From Gemmatimonadota bacterium (GTDB taxonomy: Bacteria; Gemmatimonadota; Gemmatimonadetes; Gemmatimonadales; GWC2-71-9), in contig JAKLGU010000005.1 in the NCBI GenBank assembly GCA_022710485.1, forward strand, positions 100,661 through 164,660: DNA of 64,000 nucleotides. The letters run 5' to 3'. Shown in pieces: positions 25,755 to 35,558 of the stretch; within the stretch, counting starts at the first letter, position 1, and each line of letters starts with the position of its first letter. A model generated the notes under the pieces. That model was not told the DNA's origin. It did not search any database and saw only the letters and a program-made list of their open reading frames with translations. The position numbers and the translations under genes were made by a program.

Positions 25755-26991
25755 ACCGCGCCGCGTGGTGATCACCGGCATCGGCGCCATCACGCCGATC
25801 GGGATCGGGGTCGAGGGGCTCTGGTCGGGGCTGGAGGGGGCCCGGTCCGCGGTACGCGAGATTACGCGGTTCGACCCCGCCCCCTTCCGGACCCGCATCG
25901 CCGCGCAGGTGGACGACTTTCACGCCTCGGACCATATCGAGGAGCGGAAGGCGCGCCGGATCGACCGCTTCGGGCAGTTCAGCGTGGCCGCGAGCCGGAT
26001 GGCGCTGGCCGACGCGGAGCTGGACCTCGCCAGGGAGGACCGCGACCGCATCGGCGTCATGATGGGCACCGCCCTCGGCGGCGTCGGGATGGCGGAGGAG
26101 CAGCATGCGCGGTACGTCGAAGGCGGCGTGCGCGCCGTGGACCCTGGGCTCGCGCTGATGGTGTTCGCCGGGGCGGCCAGCTGCAACGTGGCCATCGCCT
26201 TCGGGGTGTCCGGACCGAACAGCACGAATGGCATGAGCTGCGCGTCGGGGACCATTGCCATCGGCGACGGCTTCCGGGCCATCGTTCGGGGCGACGCCGA
26301 CGTGATGCTCGCCGGGGGCGCGGAGGCGCCGCTCGCGCCGCTCAGCTTCGGCGCGTTCGCCATCATCCGCGCCATGTCCACCCGGAACGACGATCCCGGC
26401 ACGGCGAGCCGGCCCTTCGACGCCGAACGCGACGGATTCGTGATGGGAGAGGGCGCCGCGGTCCTGGTGCTGGAGGAGCGACGCCATGCGCTGGCGCGCG
26501 GGGCCAGGATCTACGCCGAACTCTGCGGCTACGGACTCACCAACGACGCCCACCACATGACCGCCCCGCGGGCCGACGGCGCGCAGGCGGCGCGGGCCAT
26601 GCGCATGGCGCTCGCCGAAGCCGCCGTCCGCCCCGCCGCCGTGGGGTACGTGAACGCCCACGGCTCCTCTACCCCGCTCAACGACTCCACCGAGACCCTG
26701 GCCATCCGGCAGGTGTTCGGCGAGCACGCCGAGCAATTGGCCATCAGCGGCACCAAGGGCTACTACGGCCACGCCCTCGGAGCCAGCGGCGCCATCGAGG
26801 CGGCCATCTGCGCCCTGGCGAGCCACCGGGGCTGGCTCCCGCCGACGCTCAACCTCACGACCCCCGACCCCGCCTGCGACCTCGACTACCTCGCGGCGGG
26901 TGGGCGGGCTGCGCGGCCCGACTACCTCCTGAGCAACTCCTTCGGCTTCGGCGGAATCAACGCGGCGCTGGTGCTGCGCCGCGCCGACTGA
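25747..26991 (+). CDS. FabF-like beta-ketoacyl-ACP synthase
   Basis: 414 residues, ATG 25747 overlapping the SRPBCC stop. The complete Cys-His-His triad of a condensing KAS I/II enzyme is present: Cys165 in GMSCASGTIAIGDG, His305 in VNAHGSSTPLNDSTE, His342 in GTKGYYGHALGASGAIEA. The C-terminal GFGGINAALVL is the family closing block. It should extend acyl-ACP by two carbons with malonyl-ACP. No chain-length factor, ACP or malonyl transferase is next to it, so it must borrow FAS II partners. It ends the eight-gene run that starts at the sigma factor. Confidence 0.92.
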   Translation: MAEPRRVVITGIGAITPIGIGVEGLWSGLEGARSAVREITRFDPAPFRTRIAAQVDDFHASDHIEERKARRIDRFGQFSVAASRMALADAELDLAREDRDRIGVMMGTALGGVGMAEEQHARYVEGGVRAVDPGLALMVFAGAASCNVAIAFGVSGPNSTNGMSCASGTIAIGDGFRAIVRGDADVMLAGGAEAPLAPLSFGAFAIIRAMSTRNDDPGTASRPFDAERDGFVMGEGAAVLVLEERRHALARGARIYAELCGYGLTNDAHHMTAPRADGAQAARAMRMALAEAAVRPAAVGYVNAHGSSTPLNDSTETLAIRQVFGEHAEQLAISGTKGYYGHALGASGAIEAAICALASHRGWLPPTLNLTTPDPACDLDYLAAGGRAARPDYLLSNSFGFGGINAALVLRRAD

Positions 26992-27044
26992 TTAAATTCG
27001 CCGACACCTGAACGGCCCCCTTCCCCGATCCGCGAGGTAGCAGG

Positions 27045-27725
27045 ATGCCCAGTATGACCCGTCGGCTGGTCGCCGAGCTCTTCGGCACCTTCATGCTCGT
27101 GTTCTTCGGTGCCGGCGCCGTGATGACGACGAACTTCCCGAAGGCCGACTTCGGCCTCCTCGGGATCGCGCTCGCCCACGGCCTCGCCTTTGCCATCGCC
27201 ATCTCGGCCACGATGGCCATTTCGGGCGGCCACCTCAACCCGGCGATCACCGCGGGCATGCTCGCCATCAGGCGGATCGACGCGAAGTCCGCGGCCCTGT
27301 ACATCGTGGCCCAGCTGCTCGGCGCCGTGCTCGCCGCCATGACCATCAAGGCCGTCCTGCCGGGCGGGGTGACCAAGGTCCTCGCGCTGGGCACTCCGGC
27401 CATCGCCGCCACCATCACCCTCGGCCAGGCCATCACCATCGAGGCGATCCTCACCTTCTTCCTGATGAGCGCGTTCCTCGCCACGGTCGTCTCGGCCGAG
27501 CGGCCCAGGATCGCCGGCTTCGGGGTCGGGCTCACATTGTTCATCGCCATGCTGTTCGGCGGGTCCCTGACCGGCGCAGCGCTGAACCCGGCGCGCGCCT
27601 TCGGCCCCGCCCTCGTGGCCGGGCAGTGGATCAGCCAGGCGGTGTGGTGGGTCGGACCGCTCCTCGGTGCCCTGGTGGCAGCGTTCCTTTGGGAAAAGGT
27701 GCTCTTCGCCAAGGCGACGGACTGA
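27045..27725 (+). CDS. MIP-family channel (aquaporin/aquaglyceroporin)
   Basis: 226 residues, six transmembrane helices and two half-helices with both signature motifs: NPA at 65-67 (GGHLNPAITAG) and NPA at 181-183 (GAALNPARAFGPAL). The arginine of the selectivity filter follows the second NPA, as expected. Water or small uncharged solutes are the predicted cargo, across the inner membrane. The length fits AqpZ/GlpF. An ATG 9 bp further in (27054) is an alternative start. The gene stands alone, 53 bp after the ketosynthase gene and before a strong terminator. Confidence 0.92.
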   Translation: MPSMTRRLVAELFGTFMLVFFGAGAVMTTNFPKADFGLLGIALAHGLAFAIAISATMAISGGHLNPAITAGMLAIRRIDAKSAALYIVAQLLGAVLAAMTIKAVLPGGVTKVLALGTPAIAATITLGQAITIEAILTFFLMSAFLATVVSAERPRIAGFGVGLTLFIAMLFGGSLTGAALNPARAFGPALVAGQWISQAVWWVGPLLGALVAAFLWEKVLFAKATD

Positions 27726-27748
27726 GCGTCGCTTGGTCCCCGTCGCAC

Positions 27749-27785
27749 AACGGCCCCCCGGCAAATGCCGGGGGGCCGTTTGTTA
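27749..27785 (+). terminator. Rho-independent-type terminator after the aquaporin gene
   Basis: 15-bp inverted repeat AACGGCCCCCCGGCA (27749-27763) and its complement (27766-27780) around AA, followed by TTGTT-like sequence. It ends the aquaporin transcript and also lies 24 bp beyond the end of the minus-strand ccm operon. Confidence 0.8.
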
Positions 27786-27803
27786 TCCGCACGGACCACT
27801 GGC

Positions 27804-27953
27804 CTACGCTTCCCCGCTTCCCCGCTTCCCCGCCTCTTTGAGCGCCCGACTCGTCCGGCTCCACAACGACGCTGCGTAGGCGAGATAAATCACCGCCGCC
27901 ACCACGTACGCGGCCACGAGGAAGCCGCCGTTCTGGGGAGTCTCAAACGGCAT
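27804..27953 (-). CDS. ccmD: CcmD-like small membrane protein of heme export
   Basis: 49 residues. One transmembrane helix near the N-terminus (GGFLVAAYVVAAVIYLAYAA) followed by a basic tail SLWSRTSRALKEAGKRGSG; this is the CcmD pattern and position. CcmD stabilises the CcmABC heme exporter and promotes release of heme-loaded CcmE. Its ATG (27953) overlaps the ccmC stop region by 11 bp. The last nine codons are made of an 8-bp repeat unit (GCGGGGAA, three copies), so the C-terminal tail is repeat-derived. Assignment rests on size, helix and context. Confidence 0.72.
   Translation of the reverse strand: MPFETPQNGGFLVAAYVVAAVIYLAYAASLWSRTSRALKEAGKRGSGEA
27810..27833 (-). repeat. Tandem array of GCGGGGAA (3 copies) at the ccmD 3' end
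   Basis: Three exact copies, read on the minus strand, form the end of the ccmD reading frame. The same unit occurs in five copies right after the acs stop at 33107-33146, there on the plus strand. In both places the unit is in sense orientation with the gene whose end it occupies. Confidence 0.85.
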
Positions 27954-28644
27954 CGCCGGCTCCTTCGCGCAGGTTGTCCAGCCGCGCCAGCCCGTAGCGC
28001 AGCACCACGAACCCGATGTAGAGCACGGTGAACGCCGCCATCCCGGAGAGCAGCGCCCGCAGCATCTCCGGCGGCATGGACGGCGCGCTCGGCTTGAGCA
28101 GCACCGGCTGCGGGTGGAGGGTGCGGAAGAGGTAGACGCTCAGGTGGATGAAGGGAACGAGCACCAGTCCCATGATCCCCACCACCGCGCTGAAGCGGGC
28201 CCGCTCGCCGTGGTCCTGCACCGCGGCCCGCAACGCCAGGTAGCCCACGAAGAGAAAAAAGAGGAAGAGCGTCAGGGTCAGGCGCGCGTCCCAGGTCCAC
28301 CAGGTGCCCCAGACCGTCTTGCCCCAGATGGGGCCGGTCGTGAGCATCACGAGCGAGAAGGCGATGCCGACTTCAGCCGAGCTGGCGGCGAAGAGGTCGA
28401 GCCGCTCGTCCTGCAGCCACAGGTAGAGGATGCTGACCAGTCCGACCACCGCGAAGGCGACGAGGGCGCCCCACGCCGCCGGGGCGTGGACGTAGAAGAT
28501 CTTCTGCGCGGGTCCCTGGCGCACTTCCACCGGCGTGAAGTAGATGGCGATCACGTACACGGCGGCGGCGGCCAGCAGGCCGAGCACCGTGAGGACCTGC
28601 CCGCGGCGGACGATGCGGCGTGCAGCGAGGAGTTCAGGCGTCAT
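27943..28644 (-). CDS. ccmC: Heme exporter protein CcmC
   Basis: 233 residues from ATG 28644, overlapping the ccmB stop (ATGA). Six hydrophobic helices and the tryptophan-rich heme-handling motif TVWGTWWTWDARLTLTLFLFFL (about residues 107-128). Conserved histidines occur in FYVHAPAAWG and LVPFIHLSVYLFRTLHP, matching the CcmC/CcsA heme ligand positions. It transfers heme to CcmE during cytochrome c maturation. ccmE, ccmF and ccmH are not within this window. Confidence 0.94.
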   Translation of the reverse strand: MTPELLAARRIVRRGQVLTVLGLLAAAAVYVIAIYFTPVEVRQGPAQKIFYVHAPAAWGALVAFAVVGLVSILYLWLQDERLDLFAASSAEVGIAFSLVMLTTGPIWGKTVWGTWWTWDARLTLTLFLFFLFVGYLALRAAVQDHGERARFSAVVGIMGLVLVPFIHLSVYLFRTLHPQPVLLKPSAPSMPPEMLRALLSGMAAFTVLYIGFVVLRYGLARLDNLREGAGDAV

Positions 28645-29321
28645 TCGTCGACCACCGCCGGAAAGACGAGGATGCATAGGGTCACGAACCCGATGTCGTA
28701 GAGCGTCAGTAACCTAAGCCAGCCCATCATCTCGCTCAACGGGCGGCCCGCCAGGAGCTTGGCGGTCACCTGCACCGCGCCGACGAGCGGCGGCACCATG
28801 AAGGGGAGCAGGAGCACCGGCAGCATCAGCTCCGCGAACCGGGTCCGCACCACCATGGCGCTGAAGATGGTGCCGACCGCGACGAACCCGACGGTCGCCA
28901 GCGCGGTCACCCCGAGGACCCCGGGGAGGGCGTGCCCGAGGTCGACGTTGAAGAAGAGGACGAACAGCGGCAGCGCCACCGCCTCGACCACGCCGACGAA
29001 CGCGAGGTTTGCGAACAGCTTCCCCACGTACAGGGCGCTGCGCGGAACCGGGGCCAGGAGGATACCGTCGAGCGCGGCGTTCTCGCGCTCCACGTAGAAC
29101 GCCCGGTTGAGCGCGATGACCGCGCCGAAGGCGAAGGTCACCCAGAGGACGCTCGGCGCCAGGTCCACCGCGGCGAGCGCGGTCGGGTCGCGGGCGAAAT
29201 TGAACACCACCAGCACCAGCGCGGAGAAGACGATGGCCGAGAGGAGGGCGGTCCGGCTGCGGAGCTCGAGCCGGATGTCCTTGGCGGCGATGGCGAAGGC
29301 GATCCGGAGGAACTCAGCCAT
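28641..29321 (-). CDS. ccmB: Heme exporter protein CcmB
   Basis: 226 residues, six helices; the family N-terminus AFAIAAKDIRLELRSRTALLSAIVFSALVLVVFNFA and the block NRAFYVERENAALDGILLAPVPRSALYVGK are diagnostic of CcmB. It is the permease subunit of the CcmABCD ABC complex that works with CcmC and CcmE in cytochrome c biogenesis. The start overlaps the ccmA end by 8 bp and its stop overlaps ccmC. Confidence 0.94.
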   Translation of the reverse strand: MAEFLRIAFAIAAKDIRLELRSRTALLSAIVFSALVLVVFNFARDPTALAAVDLAPSVLWVTFAFGAVIALNRAFYVERENAALDGILLAPVPRSALYVGKLFANLAFVGVVEAVALPLFVLFFNVDLGHALPGVLGVTALATVGFVAVGTIFSAMVVRTRFAELMLPVLLLPFMVPPLVGAVQVTAKLLAGRPLSEMMGWLRLLTLYDIGFVTLCILVFPAVVDE

Positions 29322-30033
29322 GGACCAGCTCGGCGTAGCGGGCGTGAAACGCCGCCAGGTCGGAGGGGCGCGAGCCCTCGAGGGCCCACCGGCCGCCCGA
29401 CAGCACCGCCACGTGGGTGGCGAGATCCCATGCCTCGGCGAGGTGGTGGCTCACCAGGACGAGTGCGCGGCCCCGCGCCAGCTGCGCCGCGAGGAGGGCG
29501 CGGAACCGGTCGGCGGAGGGTGCGTCGAGCCCGGTGAACGGCTCGTCGAGGAGGAGGATGTCGGGCTGGTGGAGCAGCGCCCGGGCGATGGCGGCCCGCT
29601 GGAGGAGTCCGCGGCTCAGGTGGCGCACGGGGGTGTCGGCCCGCGCGGTGAGACCGACCTCCTCGAGCGCCGCTCGAGTGGCCCCCGCCGGGTCGGTCAG
29701 GCCATACAGGCGGGCCGTGAAGTGCAGATTTTCGGCCGGGGTCAGGTCGTCGTAGAGAAAGGTGTGGTGCGAGAGGAGCCCGATGGCGCGGCGCGGCCCC
29801 GGATCGTCGCGGGTCGGCCGCTGGCCGCGGATCCGCACTTCCCCGGCACTGGGCCGCATGAGACCAGCCAGGAGTCGGAGGAGCGTGGTCTTGCCGGCGC
29901 CGTTCGGGCCGGCCACGGCGAGCATCTCCCCCGCGCGCACGTCGAGGTCCACTCCGCGCAAGACCTGCAGCGCCCCGAACGCGCGGACGAGGCCACGCGC
30001 CGAGAGAAGGGGTGGATCAACCGGCTCGGTCAA
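29314..30033 (-). CDS. ccmA: Heme exporter ATP-binding protein CcmA
   Basis: 239 residues. Walker A GPNGAGKTTLLRLLAG near residue 42, signature-like LSRGLLQRAAIARALLH near 140 (LSRG replaces LSGG, common in CcmA), Walker B ILLLDEPFTGLD, and switch His in VLVSHHLAEA. It drives the CcmABCD complex, releasing heme-bound CcmE. The start lies 17 bp inside the upstream response regulator gene, so the regulator and ccm genes share a transcript. If that is true, heme delivery may respond to the regulatory pair upstream. Confidence 0.92.
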   Translation of the reverse strand: MTEPVDPPLLSARGLVRAFGALQVLRGVDLDVRAGEMLAVAGPNGAGKTTLLRLLAGLMRPSAGEVRIRGQRPTRDDPGPRRAIGLLSHHTFLYDDLTPAENLHFTARLYGLTDPAGATRAALEEVGLTARADTPVRHLSRGLLQRAAIARALLHQPDILLLDEPFTGLDAPSADRFRALLAAQLARGRALVLVSHHLAEAWDLATHVAVLSGGRWALEGSRPSDLAAFHARYAELVHG

Positions 30034-30385
30034 TGGCGGCGCCGAGCTCGTCGAGGTCGAAGGGCTTGATCAGGTAGGCGCTGTGCGCCAGGTCGAGGAC
30101 GTGGAGTTGCGGCTCCACGCTGACGTAGGCGGTGGTGATGATGACCGGCACCGTCGGTCGGGTTTCGCGGATTCGACGGAGCAGGTCCACCCCGTCGGTG
30201 TCGGGGAGCCGCATGTCGAGCACCACCACGTCCGGCGATTCCTCGGCGAGGCGGGCCAGCGCCTCCGCGCCCGACGACGCGAACGCCATCGCATAGCGCG
30301 GACGGAAGAACCGTTCGTAGCTGATGCGCAGGGCGGGCTCGTCTTCGACGAAGAGGACCCGGCGCTGGTTCGGTTGGTCGGTCAT
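30017..30385 (-). CDS. Single-domain response regulator (REC only)
   Basis: 122 residues from ATG 30385; an in-frame extension to 30415 is possible. The receiver-domain residues are all present: acidic pair at 14-15 (VEDEP), phosphoacceptor Asp57 (VVVLDMRLPD), Thr near 85 (IITTAY) and Lys near 107 (LIKPFD). No output domain follows, so it signals through protein contacts. Neighbours are a STAS protein (60 bp upstream) and ccmA (overlapping). No histidine kinase is nearby. Confidence 0.88.
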   Translation of the reverse strand: MTDQPNQRRVLFVEDEPALRISYERFFRPRYAMAFASSGAEALARLAEESPDVVVLDMRLPDTDGVDLLRRIRETRPTVPVIITTAYVSVEPQLHVLDLAHSAYLIKPFDLDELGAAIDRAG

Positions 30386-30445
30386 CACCCCGTCCGCAAG
30401 GCCCAGAGCGCCCACCGGTGCGGTGGGCGTCCACGGAGTATAAGA

Positions 30446-30760
30446 CTACGCCTGCTTCGGTTCCAGTTCGAAGAGGTCCTCGAGCTTGGTGAGCATCAGC
30501 AGGAACCGGAGCTCCTCGCTCGCCGAGCGCAGGGTGACCCGCTGGCGGCGCTCGCCGGCGCGGCGCTGGACGAGCATGAGGGCGCCGAGGCCCGCCGAAT
30601 CCACGTGCTGGGTGGCGCTCAGGTCGATGACCAGGCGGCTCTCCCCTTCGGGCATCTCCTCCAGTACGCTCACCGCCGCCTGGCGGAACGAGGCGCGGGT
30701 GTCGAGCCCGAGCGAGGACGGGGCGTGCAGTTGTCGAACGGTCTGGGCTTGGGGCACCAT
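30446..30760 (-). CDS. STAS-domain anti-sigma-factor antagonist
   Basis: 104 residues from ATG 30760, which has GGGAG 9 nt upstream. The STAS core includes SRLVIDLSATQHVDSAGLGALMLVQRRAGERR; Ser55 in HVDSAG is at the position phosphorylated in SpoIIAA-type antagonists. It would switch an anti-sigma factor/kinase partner that is not in this window. A longer frame to 30850 lacks a better start and contains an inverted repeat (CGTTTCG / CGAAACG, 30799-30826) that looks regulatory instead. Confidence 0.83.
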   Translation of the reverse strand: MVPQAQTVRQLHAPSSLGLDTRASFRQAAVSVLEEMPEGESRLVIDLSATQHVDSAGLGALMLVQRRAGERRQRVTLRSASEELRFLLMLTKLEDLFELEPKQA

Positions 30761-31153
30761 GCTGGCATCTCCCTTGCCCGACATAAGCAAAGCGTGGTCG
30801 TTTCGCCACGCCAGCCGGCCGAAACGCCACGCTCTATGAGTCGTGTGCATTCCACCTTCGGCACCGAGCTATCTCATCCCCAACGGATGAGACCTCTAGT
30901 TTTGCGGCCCCGGATCGCTCCGGGTGTGCTATTATCGGGCGGATCAGTTGTATTGTTCCGGGGGGCACCATGCCTCCCGACGCAGGAAAAAGCGAAATTG
31001 GTGCCACCGCCCTAACTCGCATCTGCTCAAGCGGTTGTGACGGGACTGCAAGGCCTTTCAGCGGGCCCCGTTCCCGCACTCCGCCTCCCATGCGGCCTCC
31101 CTGCAAGAGGCGCCGCCCGGCCAGGACCCGACTCGACCGGAGGACCTACCCCG
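30761..31153. promoter_or_regulatory. Divergent intergenic region, STAS gene / acs
   Basis: 393 bp without a gene. It holds an 8-bp hairpin TCTCATCC / GGATGAGA (30872-30892), a second CCCGGA / TCCGGG hairpin (30909-30924) and an A/T-rich TATTAT at 30930-30935 that could be a -10 element for acs. I found no convincing -35 element. Nothing else was recognised. Confidence 0.4.
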
Positions 31154-33106
<1,953 letters not shown>

Positions 33107-33146
33107 GCGGGGAAGCGGGGAAGCGGGGAAGCGGGGAAGCGGGGCA
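33107..33146 (+). repeat. Tandem array of GCGGGGAA after acs (4 exact + 1 variant copy)
   Basis: Begins at the base after the acs TAG stop. Units: 33107-33114, 33115-33122, 33123-33130, 33131-33138 identical, then GCGGGGCA at 33139-33146. Same unit as in ccmD (27810-27833). Looks like a mini-VNTR. Confidence 0.9.
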
Positions 33147-33165
33147 AGAGTGTAAAATCGCCGTC

Positions 33166-33185
33166 ACCCCGGCGAAAGCCGGGGT
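33166..33185. terminator. REP-like hairpin with GAAA tetraloop between acs and kup
   Basis: 8-bp stem ACCCCGGC / GCCGGGGT closed by GAAA (33174-33177). Its surrounding sequence reads as VTPAKAGVQ in one frame, the phrase produced by a class of intergenic palindromes common in many bacterial phyla. It lies between convergent acs and kup and could terminate both. Confidence 0.6.
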
Positions 33186-33193
33186 CCAGTCCT

Positions 33194-35131
33194 CTAGATT
33201 TGGATTTGCGCTCCCAGTTCCACGACCCGATTCGGCGGCAACCCGAAGAACGCGGTCGCCGAGCGGGCGTTCCGGGTCATGATGATGAAGAGCCGGCGCC
33301 GCCAGTACGACATCGGCCGCGGGTCGCCGGGGAGGCGCTTCGGTTGCTTGGCCCGCGGCGTCGCGATGAGAGTTTCACGGCCCAGGAAGAACGAGGTCTG
33401 GGTCAGGAACACGTGGCCCGGTGAGCCCGGGACGTCGGTCTCGCCGAGCAGGGTCAGCAATGCCGGCACGTCCGGACTCTCCATGAAGCCGTAGCGCCCC
33501 ACCACTCGCCAGAACCCCTCCCCCAGTTCGCGGCATTCCAGCCGCTCCGCCACCGGCACCGTCGGGACCTCCTCGGTGACGATGGAGAGCAGGATGACCC
33601 GCTGGTGCAGCACCTTGTTGTGCTTCAGCGAGTGGAGCAGGACGGGCGGCGCGATGTCCATCGCGGAGGTCAGCACGATCGCGGTGCCCGGCACGCGGAG
33701 CGGCGGGCGCTTGGCCACGTCCGCCAGGAAGAGGTCGATCGGCAGGCTCGACTGCTGCACCAACGCGGTCAGCTTGGCACGCCCCCGCTTCCAGGTGGTC
33801 ATCAGCGTGTACACCGCCGCCGCCACGACGATCGGGAACCACCCGCCGTCCGCGAACTTGATGATGTTGGCGCCGAAGAACGACAGGTCCACCAGCAGGA
33901 ACAGGGTGCAGAGGCCGGCGGCGGCCACCAGCTTCCAGTTCCAGAGGTCGCGCGCCACCCGGAAGAAGAGCAGGGTGGAGATGGCCATCGTCCCCGTGAC
34001 CGCGATGCCGTACGCCGCCGCCAGGTTGGTCGCGCTCCGGAAGCCGAGCACCAGCAGAATGCACCCGACCGCGAGGGTGTGGTTGACCTCGGGGATGTAG
34101 ATCTGTCCGGCTTCCGTCCGCGAGGTGTGCACAATCGTCACCCGCGGGCTGTAGCCGAGCTGCACCGCCTGCCGCGTGAGTGAGAACGCCCCGGAAATCA
34201 GCGCCTGCGACGCCACGATCGCGGCGAGGGTCGCGATGCCGATCATCGGGTAGAGGAACCACTCCGGCGCCAGGGCGAAGAAGGGATTGGCCACGCCGGG
34301 CGTTTCGAGGAGAAGACCCGCCTGCCCGAAATAGTTGAGAAGCAGAGCCGGGAGGGCGAAGAAGAACCACGCCATCCGGATCGGCTTCCGCCCGAAGTGT
34401 CCCATGTCCGCATAGAGCGCCTCGCCGCCGGTGATGACCAGCACCACCGCGCCGAGGATGAGGAACCCCTCCAGCCGATCGTTGATGAAGAACTCGACCG
34501 CGTACCACGGATTCACCGCGCGCAACACCTCGGGGTGCAACGCGATGCCCCGGATCCCGAGCGCCGCGATGGAGAGGAACCAGACCACCATGATCGGCCC
34601 GAACGCCTTGCCGATCCGGTCGGTGCCGTGGTGCTGGAACCAGAACAACCCGACGAGGATCAGGAGGGCGATCGGCACCACGAAATGCGCGAAGGTCGGC
34701 GAGGCGACCGCGATCCCTTCGACCGCACCGAGGACGCTGATGGCGGGCGTGATGATCCCCTCGCCATACAGCAGCGCCGCCCCGAGCAGCCCGAGCCCCA
34801 CCAGCACCGCTTGCCCCCGGCCAGTCGCCTTCCGGGAACGCACCAGGGCGAGGAGGGCGATGATCCCGCCCTCGCCCCGGTTGTCGGCCCGCATCACGAA
34901 GCCGATGTACTTGAAGGAAATGACGAAGTTGAGCGACCAGAAGATGAGCGAGAGGACGCCGTACACGTTGGCCTGGGTGGGAGGCAGGCCATGCGCGCCG
35001 GTGAACGCCTCCTTCATGGCGTACAGCGGGCTGGTGCCGATGTCGCCGTAGACTACGCCGAGCGCGCCGAGGGCCAGCGCGGCGAGGCCCTGGCCGTGAT
35101 CGTGCCCCGGACGCTCGTCGTGGTCGGTCAC
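33194..35131 (-). CDS. kup: Low-affinity potassium uptake protein Kup
   Basis: 645 residues, about 12 transmembrane helices in the first 430 and a cytoplasmic tail. Family motifs: LGVVYGDIGTSPLYAMKEAF near the N-terminus, FKYIGFVMRADNRGEGGIIALLAL, and YGEGIITPAISVLGAVEG. Imports K+ with protons across the inner membrane. Its start lies 1 bp downstream of the VKOR gene stop, so kup is the third gene of a dsbA-VKOR-kup operon. That pairing is unusual. Confidence 0.95.
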   Translation of the reverse strand: MTDHDERPGHDHGQGLAALALGALGVVYGDIGTSPLYAMKEAFTGAHGLPPTQANVYGVLSLIFWSLNFVISFKYIGFVMRADNRGEGGIIALLALVRSRKATGRGQAVLVGLGLLGAALLYGEGIITPAISVLGAVEGIAVASPTFAHFVVPIALLILVGLFWFQHHGTDRIGKAFGPIMVVWFLSIAALGIRGIALHPEVLRAVNPWYAVEFFINDRLEGFLILGAVVLVITGGEALYADMGHFGRKPIRMAWFFFALPALLLNYFGQAGLLLETPGVANPFFALAPEWFLYPMIGIATLAAIVASQALISGAFSLTRQAVQLGYSPRVTIVHTSRTEAGQIYIPEVNHTLAVGCILLVLGFRSATNLAAAYGIAVTGTMAISTLLFFRVARDLWNWKLVAAAGLCTLFLLVDLSFFGANIIKFADGGWFPIVVAAAVYTLMTTWKRGRAKLTALVQQSSLPIDLFLADVAKRPPLRVPGTAIVLTSAMDIAPPVLLHSLKHNKVLHQRVILLSIVTEEVPTVPVAERLECRELGEGFWRVVGRYGFMESPDVPALLTLLGETDVPGSPGHVFLTQTSFFLGRETLIATPRAKQPKRLPGDPRPMSYWRRRLFIIMTRNARSATAFFGLPPNRVVELGAQIQI

Positions 35132-35132
35132 G

Positions 35133-35558
35133 TCAGCTGCGCGCCAGGCGCCGGTGGTCCAGGAGCTGGAGGAGGAAGACGAGCACGATGATGACCGCCG
35201 AGCCCACGCACCACCGGCAGATGGCGTGGATGACGAACAGCTCGAGCCCGGTCAGGTACCCGGCGAAGAGCACGCCGCCGGCCGAGAGGAGGAGCCCCGC
35301 ACGCGCCGGCTCTCGTCGCTCCTGCCACCCGGGCTGGAGGCCGAGCATCGCGACTCCGAGCAAGAGGGCGTATCCCACGAACCCGAGCAGGGCGACGTCC
35401 ACCCCGAGGAACTTGCTGTACTCGCTGAGCTGGACGGTGGCGCATCCGCCGGTCCCGCACGCCAGGGACCCGATGTAGCCGTGCTTGAACATCCAGAGGT
35501 ACGCCGAGACGAAGACGCCCGCGAGGCTGAGGAGCGCCGTGCCCATCCGGTATTTCAT
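35133..35558 (-). CDS. Vitamin K epoxide reductase (VKOR) family protein
   Basis: 141 residues with four membrane helices. A loop cysteine pair in SLACGTGGCATVQLSEYSKF, and the redox-active CxxC at AICRWCVGS; the conserved serine/tyrosine region sits in the loop. Bacterial VKOR replaces DsbB in re-oxidising DsbA-like proteins with quinone. The adjacent DsbA-like gene (35555-36238, 4-bp overlap) is the expected partner, giving a complete disulfide-forming pair. Confidence 0.9.
   Translation of the reverse strand: MKYRMGTALLSLAGVFVSAYLWMFKHGYIGSLACGTGGCATVQLSEYSKFLGVDVALLGFVGYALLLGVAMLGLQPGWQERREPARAGLLLSAGGVLFAGYLTGLELFVIHAICRWCVGSAVIIVLVFLLQLLDHRRLARS

Noticed and set aside
21339..26991. Type II polyketide synthase cluster in the strict sense
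   Set aside because: There is one ketosynthase with an intact triad, no chain-length factor and no acyl carrier protein in the run.
33107..33146. CRISPR-like repeat array
   Set aside because: Units are 8 bp with no spacers and no cas genes nearby; a simple tandem repeat.
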